Shown: one piece after another, positions 32,098 to 43,858 of the stretch
How positions within the stretch are numbered: the first letter of the stretch is position 1
Layout of the letters: every line of letters begins with the position of its first letter
NCBI GenBank assembly: GCA_964648795.1
Contig: CAZYMB010000005.1
Span: forward strand, 1-64,000
Reading direction: 5' to 3'
DNA length: 64,000 nucleotides
Source: JAHDDW01 sp964648795
GTDB taxonomy: Bacteria; Actinomycetota; Acidimicrobiia; Acidimicrobiales; SZUA-35
The notes under the pieces: model-generated
What the model was told of the DNA's origin: nothing
Seen by the model: only the letters and a program-made list of their open reading frames with translations
The model's database searches: none
Program-made: the position numbers and the translations under genes

Positions 32098-33549
32098 TTA
32101 ACTAGCTCTCCAGTTAGGTACCGATCTCTTCACTAGAAACAGTACGGCCAATACGAACAATACAATCTGAATTGTGGGCCGCTCGATAAACACAAGGCTT
32201 GGCACGGCCAAAGCAATGAATACGAACAGCCTGGTTCTAGTGAACTGTTGCTCAGGAAACCTCTTATCCTTGGACCACCGATAAGGAATGTATGGCACCC
32301 ATCGGTACGCCACCTGCGAGATTAGTAAAGCCCATCCCACAGGCGTTACCGCTGTAACGGCGCCATAGCCCAAATACTTTCCAACCTGAAGACCCAGATG
32401 CGGAATTACTCGATGCACTTTAGGCAAGCGGTTGAATATAGCGAACAACAAACGGACTACAAACAGAACGCCCATCCATATAACCCCAACCAAGAAACTC
32501 TTTCCGATTGCTTCACTACTACCTAAAACAATCAAAGGGGACCCCAGAATCGTAAGACAGAGCGCCCAAACCCAAGGGGCATATTTAGGGACAGTCCCTT
32601 TGACCTCCGCAAAGTTGGTGGGCAAACTCGGGTCAGTTTCTTTTACAGCGCCAACCATGTCATTTTCGTAGTAACCGGTCTCGTATGTGATCCACATAGC
32701 CACAGAAAAGAGCACCACTCCAAGTGCGTGAATTGGAATAGCCCAAGCTGTGACAGTAACACTTAATGCAAGTAGCGCTATATATAGGTCGTCCACAACT
32801 AGCCCTACTTTGACAAATAACCCAGGCGGTTGTTTGGTGCGTTGAACATAACGAAGAGGGATATAGGCATCGCTCTGTGGGTTGATCCAGTAAGCTCCCT
32901 CCCATTCCGTTAAGACGGGAGTTTTGCTTGCAGCAAACAATTCGTAGTCGTCGGCTGAATCGCTCACCACTAACGCATTGGCTACAGATTGCACATGAGA
33001 GCTACGATTGATCAAATCTACTTTAGAGATTTGCCGCAACCCTCGCCAAGCTGCTACTTTGCATGCGACTGTTGGCACGCCTTGTTCGCCTTTGAGTTGT
33101 AGCGCAGCGACAACGGGTCTAACAATGAATGAAAACCCACGGGTAGCTACCACGGCCGGGCCAGAATGCTTACGAACGGCGTCTACAAGTTTGTGGTTCG
33201 TGTTGTTCTGGGTCCAAGACTTCGCAGTTGAGCGCCACAGAAAGTACGACCATGGCATAAAGATTAGAATTAGAAGAACCCTTACCCAGTCTCGATTAAC
33301 TCCGCTGCCTGGCAAAAAGCGCCACGGGGCTAATTTGTCAAACGCCGACAATAACATGGCCGCAAAACTCGATGGTCGTACTGAATCTAGAAAAGCTTCC
33401 GTGGTGGGCCCGAGTACAAGCGTTAGGTCAAGATCAAGGATTAACTCCTGGTCAGGAGACTCCTCTAAAGTTTGAATCGCTTCATCTGGAGCGCTACTAA
33501 AGCTATCGGCCTGGACCATACCCTCATTTGGTTCGTTTTCGTTGTCCAT
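32098..33549 (-). CDS. HAD-like domain fused to polytopic membrane domain (possibly UbiA-like)
   Basis: The 483-residue protein has an acidic N-terminus, then a HAD-phosphatase-like domain (~35-220): LILDLDLTLVLGPTTEAFL (DxDxT) and VVSDSADDYELF (closing Asp pair), with a membrane helix inserted at WVRVLLILIFMPWSYFLW. Residues ~240-480 hold about seven helices. TYETGYYENDMVGAVKETDP near the start of this part recalls the N-D-x-x-D prenyl-diphosphate site of UbiA enzymes but is degenerate. HAD-UbiA fusions are known in lipid-linked sugar and quinone pathways, so a lipid-modifying role is plausible but unproven. The end abuts the GNAT remnant. Confidence 0.7.
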   Translation of the reverse strand: MDNENEPNEGMVQADSFSSAPDEAIQTLEESPDQELILDLDLTLVLGPTTEAFLDSVRPSSFAAMLLSAFDKLAPWRFLPGSGVNRDWVRVLLILIFMPWSYFLWRSTAKSWTQNNTNHKLVDAVRKHSGPAVVATRGFSFIVRPVVAALQLKGEQGVPTVACKVAAWRGLRQISKVDLINRSSHVQSVANALVVSDSADDYELFAASKTPVLTEWEGAYWINPQSDAYIPLRYVQRTKQPPGLFVKVGLVVDDLYIALLALSVTVTAWAIPIHALGVVLFSVAMWITYETGYYENDMVGAVKETDPSLPTNFAEVKGTVPKYAPWVWALCLTILGSPLIVLGSSEAIGKSFLVGVIWMGVLFVVRLLFAIFNRLPKVHRVIPHLGLQVGKYLGYGAVTAVTPVGWALLISQVAYRWVPYIPYRWSKDKRFPEQQFTRTRLFVFIALAVPSLVFIERPTIQIVLFVLAVLFLVKRSVPNWRAS

Positions 33550-33835
33550 CGTTACTGCCTGAGCTGTCAGCTAAAAGCTGGCCACCTAAGTAGTCAGCGG
33601 CCTTAAAGCCGCCTATTTATGCTTGATTCCCACTGTACTGTAAACAAGCTAGAGTCACAGCCAACAAATACCCCCAGTTTGATGGGCAAAATATCATACA
33701 TGTCCAAGCGCAATCGCTGTAAAGGCGCGACGAGCTACCCCAAATTGCGGGTTAGGGACCTCGGATAGGGTCACATTACAACTAGATCAAAACGGTGCTG
33801 GCTATCACTGGCACGTTAGATAAGAATGAAGGGAA

Positions 33836-35014
33836 GTGAACTACAAGCCTCTCGCAATTGCTTTCATCTTCATATCAATAGTTGGCTGTAGTTCATCTAC
33901 TGAAGTCTTGGGGACCTCCGACACATCACGTAACACTACGACCTCTACACAATTTGAAAGTACAGGTACTTCTGTCTCAGAAGGAACTTCAGACGAATTT
34001 CAACAGGACGAAGACTTTTCAAATCCTCCAACTTTGCCATCAGCTGATCTCGGCGAAACCAACAACTCAGGACAAGCCCTAACTCCCACGACGCTGTCAG
34101 ATGCTGAATCAAACCCAGTGATTGTGCCAAAACCGGATGCGGACGTCGCTCAACTCTGCGCTAGTTTGGGTGTCACCAGCAGCGAAACAATTGAATCCCC
34201 TGACCTAACCGAGATTTCTGGTGCTGCATGGACCAGCGATGGAGTCTGGGTTCACAATGACGCAGGCAACCCAGCTGAACTACATCTGATTGCCTCACCA
34301 AATAGCGAAAACTCTGGTGAGCTTCTCAGAACAATCAATCTTGAAGGCCAAACCGACAGTCCGATACTTGATGCAGAAGACATCACAGTTATTGATGGCG
34401 ACTTGTTGCTAGCTGATACAGGAAACAACGTTGCTGACGGAGGCAGAGACTTTGTCCAACTCATCAGAGTTAACACCACCACTGAACAGGTTGTAGGTAC
34501 CTTCAGGTATCAGTTCCCAAATGGTAGTGGAGACGTTGAAGCTATCATTTATGACCCAGTGGACTCGATCGTTTATCTAATCCAAAAAGCACGTACAGGT
34601 GGCATAACATCTAGCATTACCGGCCCAGCTACAATCTATAGTGCCCGACTAACCTCGACCGAAGAACCAACTGAACTGAACACAGTGGGCCAAGTCGATC
34701 TAGGGCCAGAAACACTTCAATCGGAAGCAGAAATTCATCCCAATAGAGAAGGTCAACTCCTTGGCATCATAACTGCGGCTGACATTTCCTCCGATGGCTC
34801 GACAATAGCTATTCGAACATACGATTCAGCCTGGATCTACCAACGTCAATCTGGCCATTCAGTAGTGCAAGCACTCCAAACAGTCCCCTGTGAGGCACCA
34901 ACGAATCCAGAACCTCAAGGCGAGGCAATCGCCTTCAATGAGACATCCAACCAACTAGAGTTAGCAACCATCTCAGAGTCGTCGAACCAACCAATCAACG
35001 TCATAGCTCAATAA
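33836..35014 (+). CDS. Secreted lipoprotein, predicted beta-propeller (paralogue of the gene at 7723)
   Basis: A GTG start after GAAGGGAA gives 392 residues. A lipoprotein signal ends SIVGC (Cys18), followed by a ~100-residue Ser/Thr-rich wall-spanning linker. The globular part repeats the motif series of the 7723 protein: LTEISGAAWTSDGVWVHND, AEDITVIDGDLLLADTGNN, GDVEAIIYDPVDSIVYLIQK, AADISSDGSTIAIRTY, EPQGEAIAF. It is longer only in the linker. The 286-bp upstream spacer (33550-33835) shows no gene. Function unknown. Confidence 0.85.
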   Translation: MNYKPLAIAFIFISIVGCSSSTEVLGTSDTSRNTTTSTQFESTGTSVSEGTSDEFQQDEDFSNPPTLPSADLGETNNSGQALTPTTLSDAESNPVIVPKPDADVAQLCASLGVTSSETIESPDLTEISGAAWTSDGVWVHNDAGNPAELHLIASPNSENSGELLRTINLEGQTDSPILDAEDITVIDGDLLLADTGNNVADGGRDFVQLIRVNTTTEQVVGTFRYQFPNGSGDVEAIIYDPVDSIVYLIQKARTGGITSSITGPATIYSARLTSTEEPTELNTVGQVDLGPETLQSEAEIHPNREGQLLGIITAADISSDGSTIAIRTYDSAWIYQRQSGHSVVQALQTVPCEAPTNPEPQGEAIAFNETSNQLELATISESSNQPINVIAQ

Positions 35015-35032
35015 AACTCCGCAAAGCTGTAA

Positions 35033-36274
35033 CTACTGGTCCCGTTCCGTGGCCTCATAGTAGACACGGTCAGCGACTTGCTTTGGCCGATAGTTCTGCT
35101 TTACTACCCCACCCTCATGGTTGTGCGGGTATTTGTAGCCTTTGCCGTGACCCAGTGACTCGGCCCCTTGATAGTGAGCGTCGCGCAAATGCATTGGCAC
35201 CTCACCAACCGGCATATTCTTAACGTCACTTCTAGCAGCGAGGATTGCTTTGTAACTAGCGTTACTCTTTGGCGCCTTCGCTAGATGGACGACAGCTTGA
35301 CTCAAATTGATCTGGGCCTCAGGCAAGCCAACAAACTCGACCGCTCGAGCTGCTGCATCTGCAACAAGTAGTGCCGTTGGATCAGCCATGCCCACATCCT
35401 CTGAAGCAAAGATGACCATGCGTCTAGCTATAAACCTTGCATCTTCGCCAGCTTCTAGCATTCGAGCTAGCCAATACACCGAAGCATCCACATCTGAGCC
35501 ACGCATTGACTTGATGAATGCACTTACTGTGTCATAGTGTTCGTCTCGTCCATAACGCAGCGACTTCATGTCTGTTGCAGCTTCGGCATGACTCAGTGCT
35601 ATCTTGTCGTCTTCTGCCAAAGCAATCGCCACTTCTAACGTCGTTAGTGCTTGGCGGCCGTCACCGGCTGCACGATCCGCTAGATATTCAATTGCTTCTG
35701 CGGTAGCCATTGCCTTCTCAGCGTCAAGACCTCTAGCAATGATCTTTTCGACTGCGTCAACACTTAGTGGCCTGAGCCGGAACAGAGTTGAGCGACTACG
35801 AAGCGGAGCGTTAACCTCAAAGAATGGGTTCTCTGTAGTTGCACCAATAAGTATTAGCAGCCCACTCTCTACCGCTGGCAACAACGCATCCTGCTGAGAT
35901 TTATTAAATCGGTGCACCTCGTCAAGAAATAGTATGGTTCCCATCTCATAACTACCAAGCCTGTCCTGGGCTTCTGCAATAACAGTTCGCACATCTTTAA
36001 CTGTCGCATTGACTGCAGATAGCTGAACAAAGTATTTAGAGGACTCAGAAGCCACCAATTGAGCAAGCGTGGTCTTGCCAGTGCCAGGAGGTCCCCAAAG
36101 AATTACCGAGGACAGCCGGTCAGCTTTGACGAGCTTCCTTAGCGGGCCAGACTCTCCCAGAAGGTGGTCTTGGCCTACAACATCGTCTAGAGACCTGGGA
36201 CGCAGACGATCCGCTAATGGAGAGCTCTTCTCCAGCTTCTCGCTGACGGCATTAGTAAAAAGGTCTTCAGGCAC
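35033..36274 (-). CDS. rarA: Replication-associated recombination protein A (MgsA/RarA AAA+ ATPase)
   Basis: This 413-residue AAA+ ATPase acts at stalled forks and is related to clamp loaders. Motifs: PLADRLRPRSLDDVVGQDHLLG, Walker A WGPPGTGKTTLA, Walker B ILFLDEVHRFNKSQQDALLP, sensor 1 LIGATTENPFFEVNAPLRSR, and C-terminal RarA features (SASYKAI-like NASYKAILAARSDV, PMHLRDAHYQGAESLGHGKGYKYPHN). Length is normal. It is convergent with the lipoprotein gene (18 bp). Confidence 0.96.
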   Translation of the reverse strand: MPEDLFTNAVSEKLEKSSPLADRLRPRSLDDVVGQDHLLGESGPLRKLVKADRLSSVILWGPPGTGKTTLAQLVASESSKYFVQLSAVNATVKDVRTVIAEAQDRLGSYEMGTILFLDEVHRFNKSQQDALLPAVESGLLILIGATTENPFFEVNAPLRSRSTLFRLRPLSVDAVEKIIARGLDAEKAMATAEAIEYLADRAAGDGRQALTTLEVAIALAEDDKIALSHAEAATDMKSLRYGRDEHYDTVSAFIKSMRGSDVDASVYWLARMLEAGEDARFIARRMVIFASEDVGMADPTALLVADAAARAVEFVGLPEAQINLSQAVVHLAKAPKSNASYKAILAARSDVKNMPVGEVPMHLRDAHYQGAESLGHGKGYKYPHNHEGGVVKQNYRPKQVADRVYYEATERDQ

Positions 36275-36383
36275 TGCTCCAGACTAGACCGAACTCAACT
36301 ATCCGTACAGAGTGCCAACTTGATTTACACAAGACCAACTATTTAGCTGCTTCATTACAGTTTCGGGTTTAGAATAGCTTTAG

Positions 36384-37604
36384 ATGTTAGAGCAACATTT
36401 TCAAGATGCCCTAGACAAGCTTCATTCCGAAGGACGCTACCGCACCTTCTTCAACATTGAGCGACGCAACGGCCAATTCCCCACTGCAACATGGCACAAG
36501 CCTGATGGTGCAGAACAAGAAATTACCGTCTGGTGCAGCAACGACTACCTTGGCATGGGACAACACAGCGAAGTAACGTCAGCTATGTCAAAGGCTCTAG
36601 ACAACATTGGTGCCGGAAGCGGCGGAACCAGAAACATATCCGGAACAACCAGTTACCACGTAGAACTGGAAAACGAGCTAGCCGAACTTCACAATAAAGA
36701 AGCTGCCCTACTGTTTAGCTCCGCTTACAATGCCAACGATGCAACATTGTCTACATTGCACAAACTAATCCCCGGGCTAGTCATTTTCTCAGATGAGTTA
36801 AATCATGCCAGCATGATTGAAGGCATTCGTCGCAATGGAGGCGAAAAAGTAGTCTTCAAACACAATGATGTAGAAGACCTGCGACAGAAACTAGAGAGTA
36901 CTCCCAGAGATGCTCCAAAACTTATTGCGTTCGAATCTTTATATTCGATGGATGGAGACTTTGCCCCGATCAAAGCTATCTGCGACTTGGCCGACACCTA
37001 CGACGCTATGACATACATAGATGAAGTACACGCTGTCGGCATGTACGGACCAAGCGGTGGTGGCGTTACTGAAAAACTAAACTTGGTTGATCGAATCGAC
37101 ATAGTGAACGGAACGCTTGCAAAAGCCTATGGTGTTCAAGGTGGCTACATTGCGTGCGACGCTAAAATTGCTGACGCAATTCGCTCCTACGCTCCTGGCT
37201 ACATCTTTACGACTTCAATGGCGCCCGTTGTCGCAGCCGGAGCACTCGCATCTGTGAGCCATCTCAAGCACGATACATGGCTCCGAGAAAACTTACATAG
37301 AACTTCTAGCAGAGTCAAAGCACGATTGCTGGAGCTCGGCTTGCCGATCACCGATCACCGATCACATATTGTTCCCATTCATGTTGGTGACCCGGTCAAG
37401 TGCAAACGAATCTCTGACCTTCTATTAGAAGACCACTCCATCTATGTTCAACCAATTAACTACCCTACGGTTCCGCGAGGTACCGAAAGGCTCCGACTCA
37501 CTCCATCTCCAGTACACAGTCAAAAACAACAAGATTCTTTAGTCACCGCTCTAGATTCGCTGTGGTCGAGCTGCGCCCTCAACCGTCAAGCCCAGACTGG
37601 TTAA
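36384..37604 (+). CDS. hemA: 5-aminolevulinate synthase
   Basis: The 406-residue PLP enzyme condenses glycine and succinyl-CoA to 5-aminolevulinate (C4 pathway to heme). Signatures: RYRTFFNIERRNGQFPTATW, WCSNDYLGMGQH, GAGSGGTRNISGT, FESLYSMDGDFAPI, TYIDEVHAVGMYGPSGGG, and the PLP lysine in NGTLAKAYGV (Lys247). The N-terminus and length are those of the alphaproteobacterial enzyme, not the short actinomycete ALAS used for C5N units of antibiotics. Most Actinobacteria make aminolevulinate from glutamyl-tRNA, so this points to transfer or a lineage-specific swap. It is expressed alone, divergent from rarA. Confidence 0.95.
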   Translation: MLEQHFQDALDKLHSEGRYRTFFNIERRNGQFPTATWHKPDGAEQEITVWCSNDYLGMGQHSEVTSAMSKALDNIGAGSGGTRNISGTTSYHVELENELAELHNKEAALLFSSAYNANDATLSTLHKLIPGLVIFSDELNHASMIEGIRRNGGEKVVFKHNDVEDLRQKLESTPRDAPKLIAFESLYSMDGDFAPIKAICDLADTYDAMTYIDEVHAVGMYGPSGGGVTEKLNLVDRIDIVNGTLAKAYGVQGGYIACDAKIADAIRSYAPGYIFTTSMAPVVAAGALASVSHLKHDTWLRENLHRTSSRVKARLLELGLPITDHRSHIVPIHVGDPVKCKRISDLLLEDHSIYVQPINYPTVPRGTERLRLTPSPVHSQKQQDSLVTALDSLWSSCALNRQAQTG

Positions 37605-37746
37605 CTACTAAAACAGCGAGAACCTGACCAAACAGTGGCAATAAGGCAAACTCGCGTTGTTCTTCAAATACCTTTGCTGAGGGTTAAGTTTTGGCTGCTG
37701 GGGCCGACTTGAGGTACCAAGCAACCAACCTAAAAGGTCCTATACC

Positions 37747-40700
37747 ATGCGCAAAGTCACCACAGCGAGACTACTCCTTGCCCTACTATTTGTTTCAATT
37801 GCAACAATTAGTTTCTCTCAAGAAGCAGAGGCTGCCCAACCAGTTGTCGAAACAACAATCAGCCTAAACAAAACAGGGTCGGAACCATTCGACACATCGG
37901 ATCGATCTGACAATTGTCCTGGTGGAAACACTTACGATACAAACCGAATCTTCTCTAATGGAACAATCCCAGTTGATGGCAATAACGGTCCAGGCCACGA
38001 CGGGCTCGACACTTGCTCAGACAACGACATTGTTCGCTCTGGCGACTCTGTTACCTACCAGGTCGAAGTTTCTAACAACGACTCCGACGTAGATGAGCTA
38101 AACGCAACCGTGACACTCGAACCCTATAATTCACAAACACAACTTCCAGACCCTAACGGAACCATTCACCAAGAATGGATTGAAATCCCTTCTGGTTGTG
38201 AAACCGATACAACAATTGTGGCTAACCCTTCCGTCTTGCTTGACCTAGACGGCGACGGATCCAACGAAACACTATTCTGCAACCTAGGTGCAGCAACGGA
38301 AGGCACGAACAAGGCCTTCTTCCCGGCGGCACGTGTTCTTGGAGTGTCTTCTGACGGAACAACCGCCACTCTGAACGATTCAATCGTAGGTGCATCTGTT
38401 TCAGCCGTTGCTATATCTAACACCGCAGCAACAGGCAACAACGGAACCTCTGCTCCAGACACTGATGGTCCAGTAGAAGCAGTAGTAACGGCAGATTTCC
38501 GAGTAAACCTGCTTAAGGAACTTGTTGGTTTCTCGACAGATAGTGATGGTAACCCAATTTGGCCGCAATGGGAAGAAGTAGATAACCCAGCTGGCGAGCC
38601 CGGCTTCCTTGGCGAATTTAACCTGATCGCTCAATACCAAAACGGTTCGATGATAGCTGACTCTCCAGATGAGCTACTAGATACTGACGGTGACGGATTT
38701 GTGTTCGATGCCGACTACGACATAATCGACCTCTTTACCGACGATAACACCAACAACGACAGCCCATTTTCTTCTGGAGCCCAACTATACGACTGGGACC
38801 CTACATATGTTCCGTGCCTACTAAACGGTAACCACGGACCTGGGGCAACGGTTGCTTGTACTCAAAATGACTTTCCACTCGACTGGAGTGGACCATCATT
38901 TGTTCCAGACGGAGTAGACGATCGCAACATTTCAGTTGATTTAGATAACGTAGATGTTCGCGACCCAGACGGCGACTCAACTCTATTTTCTGTACGTGTT
39001 GGTATTTGGGTTCCTGAAACTGACATTGATACTCACCAGTCATGTGTTGGTGCTACTTGTTCTTACTTCCACATTAACGAAGCACAAGCAGCAGACCCAG
39101 TAACCGGTCAACCTATAGCGTTTGAACCAGTCTCGACTGAAGACGCTGCCGGCAACAATCTGGACAACTACGGAAATGGAGACGAACCAGGCGGTATTGG
39201 CCACCCCGACCATCAGACGTCAAACTCTGACAACATCACCAACGGAACGTTTACAATTTCTGCTCCTGGAACCTGGAGTTACCGCAAAACTTTCCAGCGA
39301 ACAACTGACAATACCGCTAATACTCCAAAGATTGCCGAACAGCTTCGTGCCAAGGGTGAAGTCCTGCCGGTTGTATTGCTACTAGTTGAAAGACGAGGGA
39401 TTGATGGTGCTGCTAGTCAACTTTGCGACAAGATTGATACGACTCAGTATGAATTTGCTGGAGTTCCAGCAATTGATGCCTTCCCTAACTGGGCAGACAC
39501 TAACGGTCCTTTCACAGCTAGTCTCTGGCGAGATATCAACGTCGGACCAAACTCGGTCTATTCTGACTCACCAGGCGCTACTGCTAACCCATCCGGGCTT
39601 ATTCTTGGAGCAGTCGGCGGTGGAAAGCACATCCACTACGATGCGACACCGTACTCACAAAATCTTTACTCTGCTGTTCCGAACGGCACAGGTTCGCTAG
39701 CCGACCTAGACACTGAAACTTGTGAGGACGACGTAAACGGCGACGGAATCATCAACATAGTTGATATCAATGGTGTTGAGTCTACCCCTGGTGCTCCAGT
39801 TGACTGGTATGAAGACCACACAGCAGTTCCGGCAGCTGCAGATGGAACCTCTGGCGTCACTAAGGTTCGCTTTCAGTACACATGGGATCAGGCAGCAATA
39901 GATGCTGAGTATACATCTTACGGCTTTGCACCCGATCACCGCGGTGTCAACGTTTCTTCTGTTTTCAATCTACGGGTTCGAGCTGACGCTACCGGTTATG
40001 GCCCAAAGAACTATCTACCAAACTACGCTGATGCGAGACGTACCGACAACGCAGACAACGATGTATACCTAGCTTGGCAAGACAACGCTACCGATGATGT
40101 TCAAGACCCGAACAACGTATCATTCAGTTACAACTTGTTCTCTGCTGATAGAAACATTTTGGTTGATTCTGGAATCTCGGTTGCTAAGAACACGCTCCCA
40201 GTAGGAATCAAGGTAGTTCGTGGCGGCGACATCGTCGACTTCGAAATTACCCCAACTGTGTTTGGACTTTGGACTGGTTCACAGACGGGAACCGTAAACG
40301 ACAACTTACCTCCGGGAACTTCATATATTGGAGGCTCCGAAGAATTCAGTATTGATGGTGGCGTCACCTGGGTTGACTATGCAACTTATGTTGCGTCTAA
40401 CCCTGATGTGACTCTGACCAGTGCCCCAACTCCAGATGGTCAAGACCCAATTAACTGGACTTTCGGCTCGATTGATGCAGGTGATCAAATGCCTCGCATT
40501 CGCTACAGCGTCTTGGTAGATCCAAGCCTCACATCGGGCAACTTTACCAATACTGCCACCTTCTCTTCTCCAAATATCGCTGCTGATGTGTTCGAGACCG
40601 ACACTGATGGAGACGGCATCGACGATCTAGGTGACGGTGTTGGTGACGCTGTACGAGCAACATACCAGCTAACTATTCTGCCACAGTTTGGTTTCGACGT

Positions 40701-43700
40701 TCTAAAGCAGACAACCCAAGAAGTCTTTAACGTTGATGAACCATTCACATTTGATTTGACCTACCGCAACCTTGGCAGTGACGCCTTAACTGGTGGTGAG
40801 TTTATTGATATCTTGCCGTTCAACGGCGATGCTTCAACATCAATTGGTGGTGAGCAGTCAGAGCGTGACCCCGCGACGAACTTCAACGGCTACTACGAAC
40901 TTACCACAATTGACTTCTCAAACAACGAGACGTTCTACGTGACAGACGTTAACCCGGCAACACTAAACCTTGACCCATGTGCAAGTTCGAACACGCCAGC
41001 TGGCTATACTCCGGCTGCCGGCGACCTGTGTTATCAGGACTACATAAACAATGGAAACGTTCTTCCTGACGGGCTACCTGCCGGAACTGCAGCAGCTGGC
41101 TGGGTAGCTTGTAATCCAAGCGCCACTTCTCCTCTAGATGTAGCTTCAGACTGTTCTATTGCGCCAGAAGATGTGACAGCTGTGCGTTTCGTAGCAAGCT
41201 CAATCCCTACCACTGGAGGCCAAGAAGTATCGCTAACCATCGACCCTGTAGGTAACGTTGGTGGCGATCCTGTTTACACAACCGATGCAAACGGCATCCA
41301 AATTGTCGACTACGCTAACAGCCCGAACATCGGTGACACTTACACCAACTCATTCGGTGGACGTATTCCAGAAATCTCTTTGAACGTAATCTCTAACGAC
41401 GTCACCACTACCCCAGTTTGGGGCACTGTGGGAGACCTTGTTTGGTGGGACTTTGACGAAACTGGTACTGTAACCGCCGGCAACACCCCAATAGCTGGAG
41501 TTGACCTTCAGATCTTTGATGCAGCCGGTAACCCAATCTGGGTTGACGCTACAACTGGAGCAACTATTGCTGATGCCGATAGAGCAGCCTATGAGGCAAT
41601 TACTGGCACCACTTTGATCCAGTATGTGACCACAACTGATGTGTTCGGCAACTATGAATTCATCAACCTACCTGCTGGTAACTTTCAGATCGAAGTTATT
41701 ACTCCCCCAAGTCTTCAAACCTATGACCTAGATGATGGATTAGGTGCCAGCGACAACATTGCCTCTTTCTCTCTTGCGAACACAACTGACCCAATAACTG
41801 GAAACATTACAGATGTTGAAGACAGAATTGACGTTGACTTTGGTTACCGACTACTTGAATTTGATGTCGAATTGGACAAGGAACTTCTAACAGCTGGACC
41901 ATACATTCTTGGCCAAACTGTGGACTACAGAATAACTGTAGTGAACCAGGGCCCAGACGCTGCCCCAGATGTTCAAGTCACAGACACTCCAACTGGCCTC
42001 ACTTTTGTTACTGGTAGTGAAAACCCTAGCCAGGGAACATTCACTAATCCTGATTGGGATCTTGGACTCCTAGCTTCTGGTCAAACCGAAACTCTAGAGC
42101 TTAGTTATACCATTACAGCTGCAACCCTGACAGATCCAGTTAACAACGCTGCAGAGGTAACCTCAGATGGTTCAACCGAAGACAACGGTGGAGATATTGA
42201 CTCTGAGCCAGGCAATACTTCTGGAACTGAAGACGACGAAGATGTCATTCCATTGACACTTGTGGCTGATCCAGCAATTGACATTGTCAAGACAGCTGGA
42301 ACGGCTGCAGATGATGAGCTGTTTATCCACGATCCTGAAGGTACTGTAACTTTCACCTATGTTGTTGAAAACACTGGTGGAACAGACCTAGCTGATATCA
42401 CAATCACAGATGACGCTGGCACCCCAGCTGACCCAGGCGACGATGTAACTCTAACCTCAGCAGACTGTGCCGGGCTTGCAGGACCACTGGCTCCAACAGA
42501 AACCGTAACTTGTACTCTAGATCTTGATGTAGAGAACGAAGACAGTCCATACACTAACTCTGCTGGCACCGAAGGTGTTCCTGTAGATGAGAACGGTGAT
42601 CCTTACCCAGGTATTGAGAATCCAACAGCTGATGACGATGCTAACCTAATCATCCCACCAAGCCTTGACCTTACAAAGTTCTCTGGTGATGTGGCTGACG
42701 GTGGAGACAACGTTGTCAACGCTGATGGTCCAGTTACCTTTACTTATGTAATCATCAACACTGGTGGTACGCACCTGTCTAACCTAGTTATCACTGATGA
42801 TGCTGGTACCGCTGACCCAACCGATGACGTGACAATCACATCTGCTGAGTGTCCAGAGCTAGCAGGACCAATCGCTCCAGATGCATCCGTAACTTGTACG
42901 GCTGAAGTCGATGTTGTTGGCCCAGTGAACCAGAACACAGCTGGCGCAACTGGTGAGGCAACAGACGAGAATGGTGACCCTGTCTTAGATGATGCTGGTA
43001 ACCCACTATTCGAAGACCCGAGTGACGACGATGATGCGATAACACTCGTTCCAAACATTGACATCGTTAAGACTGCCGGAGATGCAGCTGATAATGAAGT
43101 CTTTGCAAGCCCAACACCGGGTCCTGTTACATTCACATTCGACGTGACTAACACTGGTGGAACGTTCCTAAGCGACATCACAATCACAGATGACACAGGA
43201 ACACCAGCCGATCCCACTGACGACGTCACGCTGACTTCGACAGAGTGTGCTGGCTTGGCCGGTCCTCTAGCTCCGGGCGCAACAACTACTTGTACTCTTG
43301 ACCTAGATGTAACTCTCGCAACCAGCCCGTACACGAACAATGCTGGCACTGTTGGTGCTCCAACTGATGAAAACGGCGACGTTTACACCGATGAAGACGG
43401 CAACCCACTAGATCTTGAGAACCCAACAGACGAAGACCCTGCAACAGTCGTGATCCCACCGGCTATTGAACTAACCAAGCTTTCTGGAAGTGTCGCAGAC
43501 GGTGGAGATAACGTAATCTCAGCCGACGGACCGGTGACATTCACCTACATTGTTGAAAACACAGGCGGAACATTCCTAACTGACGTAACTATCACTGATG
43601 ACTTGGGAACAACCGACGTAGCTGACGATATCATCTTGACTGCTGCTGAGTGTCCAGGCTTCGAAGGCCCAATCGCTCCCCTAACCTCAGTTACATGTGA

Positions 43701-43858
43701 ATTCGAAATAGACGTCGAAGGACCAACAAATGAGAACACAGCAGGCACCTCTGGTACGCCTACTGATGAGAACGGTGAAGAGTTCCTTGACGACAGCGGA
43801 AACCCACTGTTCGATCACCCAAGTGATGAAGATGATGCTGTGACTTTGGTACCTGGTA
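37747..43858 (+). CDS. Giant secreted DUF11-repeat/SdrD-like surface protein, part before the gap
   Basis: The ATG at 37747 follows an AAAGG ribosome-binding site. About 2037 residues are visible before the Ns. A signal peptide (MRKVTTARLLLALLFVSIATIS) is followed by ~1200 residues of long beta-rich domains full of Asp/Asn (D-x-D-G-D Ca-binding loops such as DLDGDGSNETLF, DTDGDGFVFDADYD, DVNGDGIINIVD). An SdrD_B-like domain follows (VGDLVWWDFDETGTVTAGNTPIAGVDLQIFD...YEFINLPAGNF), then a DUF11 domain (DVELDKELLTAGPYILGQTVDYRITVVNQGPDAAPDVQVTDT), and from ~42276 a chain of ~390-470-bp repeats with alternating openings IDIVKTAG and IELTKLSG. It probably forms a long stalk on the cell surface. 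The rest follows the gap. Confidence 0.9.

Noticed and set aside
38166..43349. Many minus-strand open frames under the giant surface-protein gene
   Set aside because: They arise from the biased Asp/Thr/Gly codon use of the repeats; translations are Ser/Val-rich with no start signals or domains.
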